Shown here: in pieces, positions 54,721 through 63,607 of the stretch
How the letters are laid out: every line of letters starts with the position of its first letter
How positions within the stretch are numbered: the stretch's first letter is position 1
Source: Lichenihabitans psoromatis
Lineage (GTDB): Bacteria; Pseudomonadota; Alphaproteobacteria; Rhizobiales; Beijerinckiaceae
Assembly: GCF_004323635.1 (NCBI RefSeq)
Contig: NZ_CP036516.1
Location: 88,259-152,258, forward strand
Length of the DNA: 64,000 nt
Direction of reading: 5' to 3'
Program-made: the position numbers and the translations under genes
Notes under the pieces: generated by a model
Database searches by the model: none
The model's input: the letters and a program-made list of their open reading frames with translations, nothing else
What the model was told of the DNA's origin: nothing

Positions 54721-54958
54721 GGGGCAGTACGCGCTGCCCTGGGGCGTGGAAACCCCGACGTAGTTGGTAGGGTGCCGACCAGAACGGTGCCGATCCTCGA
54801 CCCTTGCGGTCGGAGAGCCTGTGACGCATGTCCAGGCGCCTCGGTGCTAAAGGTCACAGGGCCGTACTATGTCCGGATTTCCAACTCCCCGACTACGGGT
54901 GGTTCAAGGCTTGTTTGCGGGGGCGCACCGCAGACGCAAGCCTTCCGGGAGCGGGTCA
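54721..54958 (+). ncRNA. Conserved structured RNA-like element, copy 2
   Basis: Helices in the same order as 5271-5509: 54722-54727/54734-54739; long-range 54757-54764/54866-54873 (GACGTAGT/ACTATGTC, one G.U); GGTGCCG/CGGTGCC with two wobble pairs where copy 1 has A-U/G-C; GACC/GGTC with a different loop; CCTG/CAGG; CCCG-ACTA-CGGG; and the terminal AGGCTTG..CAAGCCT hairpin with TGCGG/CCGCA inside. Sequence between helices differs, while the single-stranded blocks GGCGTGGAAACC and GGTGCTAAAGGTC are kept. Confidence 0.7.
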
Positions 54959-55210
54959 ATGGCGGACCCCTTTGTTGATAGGGCAGGTCTGGAGGATCAG
55001 ACGATCGCCGCGCATCGAGCCTATCTCGATGCGCAGACGGCGTGGGAGCAACTGGTAAAGGCCGGCCCGACGGGCTTGGACGAAGACCACGCAGGAGCTT
55101 GCGAAGCGGCCGAGGCTCACAAGGAAACTTGTCGGATCGCGTTCCGTGATCTCGCCGATAAGTTGGGGCACATTCCCCGATCTGACAGATCTTTGATCGG
55201 GCGAGCCTGA
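54959..55210 (+). CDS. Small conserved protein (83 aa), paralogue of 5510-5755
   Basis: ATG preceded by GGGAG after the terminal hairpin. Shares TIAAHRAYLDAQTAWEQLV and AFRDLADKLGHIP with the first copy. No signal peptide or known domain. Confidence 0.7.
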   Translation: MADPFVDRAGLEDQTIAAHRAYLDAQTAWEQLVKAGPTGLDEDHAGACEAAEAHKETCRIAFRDLADKLGHIPRSDRSLIGRA

Positions 55211-55248
55211 GACTATTGCTTGCAATCTTCTACCGAGAGGCCCGATTG

Positions 55249-55455
55249 ATGATCGACGTTGCACAGAATGTGTCTCTACGAAAGTTGCTCGCGAACTGGG
55301 AGCCGCTCGACATCGAATTCCCCGACGTCAGCGCGGAGCTTTTGCCGCTGAGTAATGTGTCTCTTCAGACCGCCTTCGTACGAGCCGATGGGCGATATCA
55401 GCGAGTTTCAGCGTCCGAGGATTGGACGGTCGAGCCACGGACTGTAGACCGATAA
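55249..55455 (+). pseudogene. VapB-VapC fusion remnant
   Basis: The first 35 residues (LLANWEPLDIEFPDVS) match the C-terminal tail of VapB at 5979-6230. The end (RYQRVSASEDWTV) lines up with the last residues of VapC at 6227-6631 (FRRVRGLEVRDWTA). The DNA-binding half of VapB and nearly all of VapC are deleted. It stands where vapBC stands in the first module. Confidence 0.6.
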
Positions 55456-55496
55456 GTAGAACAAGCTCGAACCGCAGCCCTGTCAACCGAACAGCT

Positions 55497-56452
55497 TTAG
55501 GCAGCCTGCGATTCTGCGTCGACGGACCCATCATCGTCCCTCGCTAGATCCTTATCGAGGAAGCCGAGCAGAAAGTCCGCGGCCTTCGAGGAGGCACTCG
55601 CCGCCCGGATGATCGCGCGATTGTCCTCGCGCATGATGTCGAGCCACGCGCCGAGATAGTCAGCATGGCGGACCGTCGGCACGATCCCGAGCGAGGCGCA
55701 GACGAAGGCCGCCGACAGCTCGGCGACGCATTCCTTCACGAAATACGGCTTGGAGCCGAACGAGCCGCTCTGATCGCGGCCAAGACGGGAGGCTGCCCCG
55801 CCCCAGTGCGACAGCTCGTGCGCCAGCGTCCGGGCGAAATTGATCGGGACCAGAAACGCGTCGGGGCGCGGGACCTGCACATAGTCATGGGTGACGCTGT
55901 AGAACGCCTTGTCGCCGCCGATCCGCACGACGGCCCCGCTCGCCTTCACCAAAGCATCGATCGATGGGGGAATCATGTCGTCCGGGACAGGCGGAAGCGG
56001 CGTCGTCAGGGTCTTGGGGAGCCCGTCGCACTGATCGGTGTTGAAGACGGTGAAGCGCTTCAGAAACGGGATGCCCGCGCGGGAGTCTGCCCGGCCTGAC
56101 TCGACGGGCTGGGCGTCGCCCGGCGTGAACCGGCTGGCATAGACCACGGTCGTCCCTCGCTCCCCTTGCGCACGGATCCGCCGAGCGACAGCGCCTGTCG
56201 GAACGTGAGCCAGCTCTGTGTCCCGAAACCCCGCTGGATGACCGTGTCCCAGAGGATCAGGATGTTGACGCCCGAGTAGCGACGACCCGTCAAGGCGTTC
56301 TGCGGCATGGCCAGGGGCGCACTGGCCGCGGCCCAGGGCTGCACCCACGGGACGCGGCCCTCTTCCAGCTCGGCGATGATGCGGTCCGTGATCTCCTGGT
56401 AGAGCGAGGAGCGGCTCGGGGCGGGGCGGGTGCGCGTGTCGGCTCGGCTCAT
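55497..56452 (-). pseudogene. ardC: ArdC-type antirestriction protein, one-base frameshift (copy 2)
   Basis: N-terminal domain from ATG 56452 (LYQEITDRIIAELEEG) to SVRKG; the remainder, GERGTTVVYASRFTPGD through the HELSH zinc motif (AHELSHWGGA) to 55499, is one frame over. One extra G in the run at 56162-56165 (C4 on the plus strand) restores it. Highly similar to copy 1 but not identical. The frameshift sits at a different place, so the two copies broke independently, or both are sequencing errors. Confidence 0.85.
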
Positions 56453-56461
56453 GGTGGCTCT

Positions 56462-56550
56462 CCGTGACCGGCCGCAGGCGAGCCTTTCTCGCCACTCCTC
56501 GACCGTCACGGCCAGACCGGCCGCGCTCTCACTCTTTCCGGCAGTGCGGT
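56462..56550 (-). promoter_or_regulatory. Structured 5' leader of ardC copy 2 (copy 3 of 3)
   Basis: Outer helix 56511-56505/56468-56462 (CCGTGAC/GTCACGG); inner hairpin 56493-56488/56482-56477 (GGCGAG/CTCGCC, loop AAAGG). GGAG follows directly. A GGCC-GGTCT-GGCC hairpin lies upstream. The 270 bases from here to the Xre start contain no recognised gene. Confidence 0.65.
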
Positions 56551-56822
56551 GGTGGCCTCGCTCGACCCGGCTCGCTGCTCGCGCGACCGATCGTGACCGA
56601 AGGCGGAGACCATCGGGCTCCGTGGAGCCGGCGCGCCGGCGGAGTAGAGCGGGGCCCGGCACAGGGCGCGCTATGAATCCATCAGAACTTGCCAAAAACG
56701 CCCAAATTCCAGAATGGGACCGGGGCAAAGCATATCGCACGAGGCCACACCGACTGCCGCGATCAATAGGCGATGTGGACAATCCGTTCAATCAAGCCTA
56801 TCTAGTGGACAGGAGATGTTCC

Positions 56823-57527
56823 ATGAGCCATGCAGCCTTACAGGCGCGATCCGACCAGAACTCCCTCAGCGAAGGCGATGTTCGCGCGGCGCTTCGCAAA
56901 CAGAATCCGACGGCATCGCTCGGCGATGTTCGCACCTTGGCCCGCGTCATGGCGGCGGTGTGGGAGGTCGTTGCCGAACTCCCGGAAGCCGAACGTCGCG
57001 AGATCGCGCAGGGCAAGGACAAGCTTCGCGTAGCGCTTCTCGATGCGTGGCGCAGCCGAAGCGTGCGACCCGATCACAAGAGCGTCGAGGATCCTGGCGG
57101 CGACGTCGAGTTCAGCCGCGGAACCGGGCTTGGCGAGCGGATCCGTGTGGCCGAGGGACGCAAGCGCCTGGATCGATACGCCAAGGCTCGACCGCTGGAA
57201 AGCTGGGCGGGCCCCACAGCGGGGACGGGCGAAATCGAGGAGACCCTCGGCATCCCGCGTTCGACGCTCAGCAGCTGGCAGCAAAACGGGTCCGTCATCG
57301 GTCTGCTCCGTGGCGAGCGCAAACGTGCGTATCCGCTGGAGCAGTTTGTGGACGCGCGTCCCCTCGAGGGAGTTGCCGATATCCTGAAGGTGACCCCTGA
57401 CGCCCGGTCAGCGTGGCTATGGCTTCGACAACCCCACGGTTCTCTGCAGCATCGGCTGCCTTTGGACGTCCTGAAAGAGGGTGGCCGTGAGGCCGTCGTC
57501 CGAGCGGCTGAGCGCGACTTCGTTTAG
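56823..57527 (+). CDS. Xre-type antitoxin of the third RES pair
   Basis: 234 aa with AGGAG 7 nt upstream of ATG 56823. A central helix-turn-helix-like segment (TGEIEETLGIPRSTLSSWQQ) and a C-terminal antitoxin segment (DARSAWLWLRQPHGSL). Longer than the antitoxin in module 1 and only distantly related. Confidence 0.75.
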   Translation: MSHAALQARSDQNSLSEGDVRAALRKQNPTASLGDVRTLARVMAAVWEVVAELPEAERREIAQGKDKLRVALLDAWRSRSVRPDHKSVEDPGGDVEFSRGTGLGERIRVAEGRKRLDRYAKARPLESWAGPTAGTGEIEETLGIPRSTLSSWQQNGSVIGLLRGERKRAYPLEQFVDARPLEGVADILKVTPDARSAWLWLRQPHGSLQHRLPLDVLKEGGREAVVRAAERDFV

Positions 57528-57530
57528 GCG

Positions 57531-58109
57531 ATGCCTCTCGATCCGGCTATCATCGCCTCCCTGACCCGCCGTTTCCAACCCACTGAGTACCTTCGCACGA
57601 CACCGTGGGCGTTCCGTTCGACCCCTCTTGGGATGGGGTTCGGCAAGACACGGTTCGCCAGCCCCGCCGACGCGTTCAAGCTGATCTACGTTGCCGAGGA
57701 TCTTCCGACGAGCATCGCCGAAGCGATCGTTCGAGATCGTTTCGAGGGAAAGACCACGCGCGAGCTTGCGCGGAGCGATGTCGCCGATTGGGGCGTGTGC
57801 GAGGTCAGTGCCAGAGCACCCCTCCGCGTGTTAAACCTTCGCGGCAACGGTTGCTTCGAACTCGGTGTTTCGACGGACATCGTCGGAGCCAAGTCGCAGG
57901 ATGAGGCACGAGACTTCAGCCAGACGGTCCATGACACCACAGACCTCGACGGCATCCTCTACCGGTCGAGGCTGCGCAAAGAGCAGGACTGCGTCGCAGT
58001 TTACGAGAGGGCTGTCTCACCGAAGCTTGCGGCCGGCGCGGTGGTCCAAATGGAAAGCCTCGCCGGATTGATCCCGGCCCTTCGAGCGCTTAAGATCAAG
58101 TTGATCTAA
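57531..58109 (+). CDS. RES-domain toxin (third pair)
   Basis: 192 aa. The RES core reads GFGKTRFASPADAFKLIYVA, with the arginine, then EDLPTSIAEAIVRDRF, and DLDGILYRSRLRKEQDC later. Starts 3 nt after the antitoxin stop. Likely NAD+-depleting toxin by family. Confidence 0.82.
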   Translation: MPLDPAIIASLTRRFQPTEYLRTTPWAFRSTPLGMGFGKTRFASPADAFKLIYVAEDLPTSIAEAIVRDRFEGKTTRELARSDVADWGVCEVSARAPLRVLNLRGNGCFELGVSTDIVGAKSQDEARDFSQTVHDTTDLDGILYRSRLRKEQDCVAVYERAVSPKLAAGAVVQMESLAGLIPALRALKIKLI

Positions 58110-58140
58110 TCGCGGCTACCATCCCGACTCTCTGCAGGCT

Positions 58141-58191
58141 GAGCACCGGAGGACGGTGCTCGTGTTCCATACCAGCCTATTATGCGAATCC
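58141..58191 (+). repeat. Hairpin plus conserved tag downstream of the RES gene (copy 2)
   Basis: Perfect hairpin GAGCACCG-N5-CGGTGCTC, then GTTCCATACCAGCC and TATGCGAATCC (58164-58191), the same tag as at 9449. Confidence 0.5.
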
Positions 58192-58357
58192 GCCGTGTCT
58201 GCCTACGAGATGATCTGCTGGCCGGGCTGCGAACTATTAGGTTTAAACGTCGCGCCACCATCGCCTTTGTGTAACCCCCGATGCCGTCCTGATCGAAGGC
58301 GTGTTCTACGGCGGCCAGGATTTTGAGGCGGCTTTCCAGGAGCCTGGAAAGCGAGCG

Positions 58358-59079
58358 TCATTGCACGAGTGCCCTGAAGTCGACGCCGAACTCGCCTTCC
58401 AGGAACGCCAGCGTTTTGGCTGTCCGTCGAGGGACGCCCGGACGTGGGTGGTCGTGTAGATGCCGGATTTGGCCTTCCACTTGGCTTCGCCGGCATCGAC
58501 GGCCCTGATCCACTCGACCATTGCCACATATTCGCACTTCTCGTCGGATTGCAGGTCGCGGTCCATACCGTTGCTCACAAGCCCAGCATTGAGGAGCGGA
58601 ACGCCGCCGATCGTGACGTGCCGGATAGGGCGAGGCGTCTCCACTATCCGGCCGATGCCGACGAACCCGTTTCCCTTCAGGTAGGCCGCGAGCACGTCGC
58701 CTTTGCGAAACCCCATGATGGAATCCCGCCAGAGCTTCGACCCTCCTGCCGAGATAAATCCGTGCTTCTTGCAGTCGACCCATAGGCGCGTGTCGCCTTG
58801 GCCTACGTTGAAGTAATACACGCTGTTTTCAAAGTCGAAGCCAGTCAACTCGATATGCATCTTGTAGTCTGGTCGGAAGTTCTCACTATAGAAGCCTGTC
58901 GCGATATTCGATAGGTCCTTGCCGAGCTTCCAAAGCAGCGTCTTCTCGACCAGCAGTGCGTCGTGCTCGCTCAAATTCCGGGCGATGACACGGATAATCG
59001 GCTCCTGGCCGTCCGCAAGGATGTTAGCGATCCGCTTGGCCTTGACCGATCCCGAGGTGTCCTTGAGATGCGCCTCTGA
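58358..59079 (-). pseudogene. GIY-YIG nuclease fused to a second domain; 5' truncated, 3' frameshift
   Basis: From the IS boundary at 59079: SEAHLKDTSGSVKAKRIANI and LSEHDALLVEKTLLWKLGK are the C-terminal half of a GIY-YIG-like nuclease domain. Then a domain containing RLWVDCKKHGFISAGGSKLW and GFRKGDVLAAYLKGNGFVG, reminiscent of EVE/PUA-like folds. The final residues (TLAFLEGEFGVDFRALVQ) need a frame change near 58425. The catalytic GIY-YIG motif itself is lost. Confidence 0.6.
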
Positions 59080-59110
59080 TCGGCCCCCATCGGGTGGTCC
59101 GGGTTGATTG

Positions 59111-59983
59111 TTAGTTCATGGTCGGCCTGGGCGCCACCCTGAGCATGGCCGGCGGAGATGGTCGGGGTTTCGCAGCCGGCCATGCGGCGAAGGCGGGCAC
59201 GAAGACCTCCGGCGCCGGGGGCTTGTAGCCGATTGATCCGTGCGGGCGCACAGTATTGTAATGCCTTCTCCAGCTTTCGATGATGACCTGAGCTTCCTTG
59301 AGCGAGTAGAAGATCTCTCCGTCGAGCAGCTCGTCTCGGAAGCGAGCGTTGAACGACTCGACGTAGCCGTTCTCCCACGGGCTGCCTGGGGCAATATAGG
59401 CGGTCTTTGCTCCAACCGCCGTGATCCAGTCTTGCACAGCCTGGGCGATGAACTCGGGGCCGTTGTCCGAACGGATGTGACCAGGCACGCCGCGCAGGAT
59501 GAACAGGTCGGACAGAACGTCAATGACGTCGGTCGAGTTGAGCTTGCGCGCGACCCGGATGGCCAGGCACTCCCGGGTGAACTCGTCGACGACATTGAGG
59601 GTCCTGAACTTGCGGCCGTCATGCGTGCGATCCTCGACAAAGTCGTACGACCAGACGTGATCGCGGTGCTCGGGCCGGAGGCGAATGCAGGAGCCGTCGT
59701 TGAGCCAGAGACGTCCCTTCTTCGGCTGCTTGGCCGGCACCTTCAGCCCTTCGCATCGCCAGATGCGCTCGACCCGCTTGTCGTTTACCAGCCACCCGGC
59801 ATCGCGCAGCAACGCCGCGATCTTGCGATAGCCGTAGCGGCCGTACTGCCGCGCCAGCTCGATGATGTCGCCCGTCAACGCCTCTTCGTCGTCAAAGCCC
59901 CGCGGCGCCTTGCGCTGCGTCGAGCGGTGCTGACCGAGCGCCGCACAGACGCGGCGCTCGGAGACAGGCAAATGCTGTCGCAC
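59111..59983 (-). CDS. IS3-family transposase OrfB (element C)
   Basis: 290 aa. HTH_21-type start, RYGYRKIAALLRDAGW, then integrase core VWSYDFVEDRT, IRSDNGPEFIAQ and GSPWENGYVESFNARFRDEL with the catalytic Glu. IS407/ISRme-type C-terminus. Confidence 0.93.
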   Translation of the reverse strand: MRQHLPVSERRVCAALGQHRSTQRKAPRGFDDEEALTGDIIELARQYGRYGYRKIAALLRDAGWLVNDKRVERIWRCEGLKVPAKQPKKGRLWLNDGSCIRLRPEHRDHVWSYDFVEDRTHDGRKFRTLNVVDEFTRECLAIRVARKLNSTDVIDVLSDLFILRGVPGHIRSDNGPEFIAQAVQDWITAVGAKTAYIAPGSPWENGYVESFNARFRDELLDGEIFYSLKEAQVIIESWRRHYNTVRPHGSIGYKPPAPEVFVPAFAAWPAAKPRPSPPAMLRVAPRPTMN

Positions 59984-60015
59984 ATGCTCGATGCAGACGC
60001 GCCGGCGCGCGGGGC

Positions 60016-60291
60016 TCAGAAGTTTCCCGAGGCCGCCTCCTTCAGAATCAGCTTGTCGAGCGTGAGGTCGGCGATCGCCTTGCGAAGCCGCATGTTCTCC
60101 GTCTCCAGCTCCTTCAGGCGCTTGACCTGGTCAAGCTTCAAGCCGCCGAACTCCTTCCGCCACCGGTAGTAGGTGACCTCGGTCACCCCGATCGAGCGAA
60201 CCGAGTCCGCAACGGTCTTCCCCTGTGAGACCAACACGTCGACCTGACGCAGCTTGCTCACGATCTCTTCAGGCTTCGGTCGTCTTCCCAT
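60016..60291 (-). CDS. IS3-family OrfA (element C)
   Basis: 91 aa from MGRRPKPEEIVSKLRQVDV; helix-turn-helix GVTEVTYYRWRKEFGG and a leucine-zipper-like helix. The in-frame ATG at 60336 is less likely. Confidence 0.9.
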   Translation of the reverse strand: MGRRPKPEEIVSKLRQVDVLVSQGKTVADSVRSIGVTEVTYYRWRKEFGGLKLDQVKRLKELETENMRLRKAIADLTLDKLILKEAASGNF

Positions 60292-60354
60292 CGATCCATC
60301 CTCCAGGCTCGAAAGCCATACATCGGGATGGACCACTTCAAGGGGGGACGATCA

Positions 60355-60573
60355 GGTCGAGAAGCCGACCTTGCCCTCTTCACGCTCGACGACCTGCGGT
60401 TTTCCGGAAGCCACGACCCGATCGCGGCCCTGGTGCTTTGCGGCGCCATCCGGGCCGATCGGGTCATGGTCGCCGGCCGGTGGCGCGTGGTCGACGGCCA
60501 ACCGGTCGGCGTGGATGTCCGCCGGCTGCAGGAGGAGCATTCGCGGATGGCGAAGGAGCTCTTCGCGACATAA
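60355..60573 (+). pseudogene. Amidohydrolase C-terminus (8-oxoguanine/guanine deaminase-like)
   Basis: GREADLALFTLDDLRFSG, then LVLCGAIRADRVMVAGRW, match the last 70 residues of amidohydrolases of the 8-oxoguanine deaminase/AtzB group. The metal-binding barrel is missing, cut by the IS3 element. Confidence 0.75.
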
Positions 60574-60662
60574 CCCCGGCTCGAGGCGGTGTCCGTTGCC
60601 GCCGACCCACTATTCACGCCGTCACCCGCAACCGACCGCCCCTTGATCAGCCAGGAAAACAT

Positions 60663-60920
60663 GTGAGTGACGCAACCACAATCTCGTTCCGCGGCAGGCT
60701 CGATCCAGTGGGCTTCATCGAGTTCGCCGAACACCGCGCCCGGCGCCTCGACCTCGGCGTGCGCTTCGGCGACGTCGGCAGGGAGGCCGTGACCGTGACC
60801 TTGGTGGGAGAACCCGACCTGATCGACGCCTTCGAGATGGCCTGCAGCCTGGGGCCGTTCGATTGCCTCGTGCTCGTCGTCGAACGCTGGGGCCCGGCCT
60901 CGACGGAGGAGACCGAATGA
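60663..60920 (+). CDS. Acylphosphatase-like small protein
   Basis: 85 aa, GTG start. FRGRLDPVGFIEFAEHRAR and a C-terminal FEMACSLGPFDCLVLVVE follow the acylphosphatase fold, but the catalytic Arg of the GVGFR motif is replaced (VGFIE), so enzymatic activity is doubtful. ATGA overlap with the Rieske gene indicates an operon. Confidence 0.6.
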   Translation: MSDATTISFRGRLDPVGFIEFAEHRARRLDLGVRFGDVGREAVTVTLVGEPDLIDAFEMACSLGPFDCLVLVVERWGPASTEETE

Positions 60921-61607
60921 CGCCTCGATCGGGCTGGTTCGCGCTCGGACTGGCGGATGACCTCGAGAGGGGAACCTCGACCGGCGCACGCCTCTTCGGC
61001 CGCGAGATGGTGGTCTGGCGCGACGACGCCGGCCGGTCGCACGTGTGGGAGGACCGCTGCCCGCATCGCGGCACGCGGCTGAGCTTCGGCTTCGTGCGCG
61101 GTAATTACATCGCCTGTCTCTATCACGGGTGGCAGTTCGACGCTGCCGGGCGGTGCCGGTACATCCCGGCCCACCCGAAGCTGGAGGTCGCGGCGACCAT
61201 CGGGGTCGAGCGGTTCGCCTCGGTCGAACGGCTCGGCTTGATCTGGATGTTCCTCGGCGGGGATCCGGCCGAGAGGAGCCCCCCTGGGGCAGTGCCGACA
61301 CCGCGCCGGTCCGCAGCGTGTCCGTGAGCGCGCCCATGGACCGGGTGCTCGCGTTGCTTCAGTCCGGCCCTCCGCCGCTCGAAGGCGCAGAGACCCTTGC
61401 CACCGGACCCGACGGTCCGCTCCTGACATTCGCGGCGGGCGACCACCGCCTGCACGTAGCCGTCCAGCCGACGTCGGCCACCGAAACGATGATGCACCTC
61501 GTCCTCGAATCTGGCGCGGGCGTGGACACCTCGGCCGTCTCGCTCTGGGCGGAAGCCGTGCGGCGCGACATGGAAGCGGCCAGCGGGCCAGCGGGGTCCC
61601 AGCGTGA
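60917..61607 (+). pseudogene. Rieske [2Fe-2S] protein, frameshifted
   Basis: Rieske ligands are present as CPHRG and CLYHGWQF (residues about 45-75). Near 61283 the frame changes (FLGGDPAE to PPWGSADTAPVRS) and continues to about 61600. Resembles oxygenase-type Rieske proteins with a small C-terminal domain. Break possibly technical. Confidence 0.7.
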
Positions 61608-62233
61608 CGAGCCTCATCCTCCACGACTTCGAGCTCGACGAGAATTGCTACAAGGTTCGCCTGCTCCTCGCGGTCCTCGGCCTCCTTACCGGAAGGTGGC
61701 CGTCAACATGGTGCCGGCGGCCGAGCAGACGCGGCCGCCGCTGCTCCTGACAAACCCGCTCGGCACGCTGCCAATCCTCGAGGACGAAGCCGTCGCGATG
61801 CGCGACGCGGAGGCGATCCTGGCCTATCTGGCCGTCCGCCATGAGCCCGCACGGAGCTGGCTGCCGCGGAGCCGGTCGCCTTCGGACAGGTGCTGATGTG
61901 GCTGGTCTTCGCGGCCCGCGACCTCCATGCGGCGGTGCTGGCGCGGCGGCATGCCGTCTTCGACGAGCCGGCTGACGGTCCCGCCGCGTCTGCCGCGGCG
62001 CGCCGCGCCTTCCGGATCATGGACGACCACATGACCGCGCGCCGCCTCGCGGGCGACGCATGGATGGTGGGCAACGGGCCGACGCTGGCCGACCTCGCGC
62101 TCTTCCATCCTTCGCCTTGAGTCGCGACTCCGGCATCGAGCACGACGCCTATCCAGCGCTCAGGCGCTGGGCGCGGCGGATCCGCACCCTTCCCGGCTTC
62201 ATCTCGATGCCGGGCATCCCGGACTACCATTGA
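61604..62233 (+). pseudogene. Glutathione S-transferase-like protein with three one-base gaps
   Basis: GTG 61604: SLILHDFELDENCYKVRLLL (thioredoxin-fold start), NPLGTLPILEDEAVAMRDA (cis-Pro and GSH-binding), then the helical domain WMVGNGPTLADLALF, ending PGFISMPGIPDYH at 62233. Frame changes near 61670, 61868 and 62106; each is repaired by adding one C or G to a short run. Confidence 0.75.
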
Positions 62234-62437
62234 GGTTGCGGCGGCGCCTGCCCGCAACGCGGCAGAGCCGCGACTTGGCCCGCCCGGCGCGAGCATCCCG
62301 CGCGACCAGCCCGCGCGACCAGCCTGTGGGAGGCTGGTCCCAGGCGAGCGGCATCATCCCAACGACCTTGCTCCGGGATCGCGGCGGCTCGAGCAAGACC
62401 AACCACCCGCCGACCACACGGCAATGAGGAGCAATCC

Positions 62438-63548
62438 ATGTTCGATACACGTCATCCGAGCCGACGGGCCTAATGGCGCTCGGCGTCGCCGCCGGAACCT
62501 CCCTGCTGCTTCCAGCGATGCCGCGCCTCGCGCGCGCCGCCGCGCCCCTGCCTGCCATCAAGGAGGAAGAGGCCGTCATCGCCTTCGGCCATGTCGGGCC
62601 GGTGACGGACCAAGGGTGGACCTCGACGCACGACCTCGGCATGAAGGCGTCCAGATGGCCTTCCCACTAGCCAAGACGCTCTTCGTGGAAAACGTGCCCT
62701 ATTCGGCCGATGCCAGCCGGATTTTTCGGCAATTCGTCCAGCAGGGCGCCAACTCGTCTTCGCAACCTCGACTTCGGTGACTTCCTCTCCGACGCGGCCG
62801 CCCAGGCGCCCGGGGTCGGCTTCATGGAATGCGACGGCAGGAACACGGCCGAGAACGTCGGCTGGTACTATGTCGCGCACTGGTATCCGACCTACGTCCT
62901 AGGTGTCGCTGCGGGCCTGATGAGCAAGACGGGAAAGCTGGGCTACATCGCGTCCTTTCCGTGGCATCGGTCTTCTCCGGGACGAACGCTTACCTGATGG
63001 GCGCACGATCGGTGAACCCGAAGGCCAGCCTCCAGGTGATCACGATCAATTCCTGGTTCGACCCGCAAGGCGCGACGCAGGCCGGCACCGCGTTGATCGA
63101 CAACGGCTGCGATTTCGTGTTCGGCATCATGGACGAGGCCGGCTACCTGCAGGTCGCCGAGAAGCGCGGGCGTGCCGGCCGCCATGTGGAACACCGACAT
63201 GCGCGCCTTCGGTCCGAAGTCCTACGTGACCTCGATCGTCTGCGATTGGAACGCCTTCTACGTCGACCAGGTGAGGAAGCGTATCTCCGGCCAGTGGACG
63301 CCGTCGGAAGCCATCCTGCCCATGGGCAAGGGGATCGACGTCGACCGGTGGGGCGAGTCCGTCCCCAAGGACGTGCAGGCGAAGGCGGATGCCGTGCGGA
63401 CCAGGATCCTCGGCGGCTGGTCGCCGTTCACGGGCGAACTCAAGGACAGCAAGGGCAGGTGCGGGTCAAGGCGGGCGAGACGATGACCGAACCCAGCTCT
63501 ACAATTGGGATTGGTCGATCGATGGCGTCCAGGGCCTGGCAGTTGACC
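62438..63548 (+). pseudogene. BMP-family ABC transporter substrate-binding protein, many one-base indels
   Basis: AGGAG before ATG 62438; twin-arginine-like start with hydrophobic signal (LMALGVAAGTSLLLPA). Family sequence continues piecewise: EAVIAFGHVGPVTDQGWTST, FMECDGRNTAENVGWYYV, GYIASFP, GTALIDNGCDFVFGIMDEAG, WNTDMRAFGPKSYVTSI. At least eight frame changes, almost all a missing base in a short homopolymer. Periplasmic binding of nucleosides or purine-like compounds by family. Confidence 0.75.
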
Positions 63549-63607
63549 TCGCCCGCCATATCCGCCGACGCCGCCCCAACGGTTCTGCCAGCAGGCCACA
63601 GCCGGGC

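Larger units (their letters stand above)
59077..60354 (-). mobile_element. IS3-family insertion sequence (C)
   Basis: Ends TGATCGGCCCCCATCGGGTGG (left) and, inverted at the right, TGATCGTCCCCCCTTGAAGTGG. Both transposase frames intact. It joins plasmid-like sequence to the catabolic region and truncates genes on both sides. Confidence 0.85.

Noticed and set aside
54740-54958. N-terminal coding extension of the second small ORF from 54869
   Set aside because: The extension would translate the conserved terminal hairpin; the ATG at 54959 has its own GGGAG site and matches the start in copy 1.
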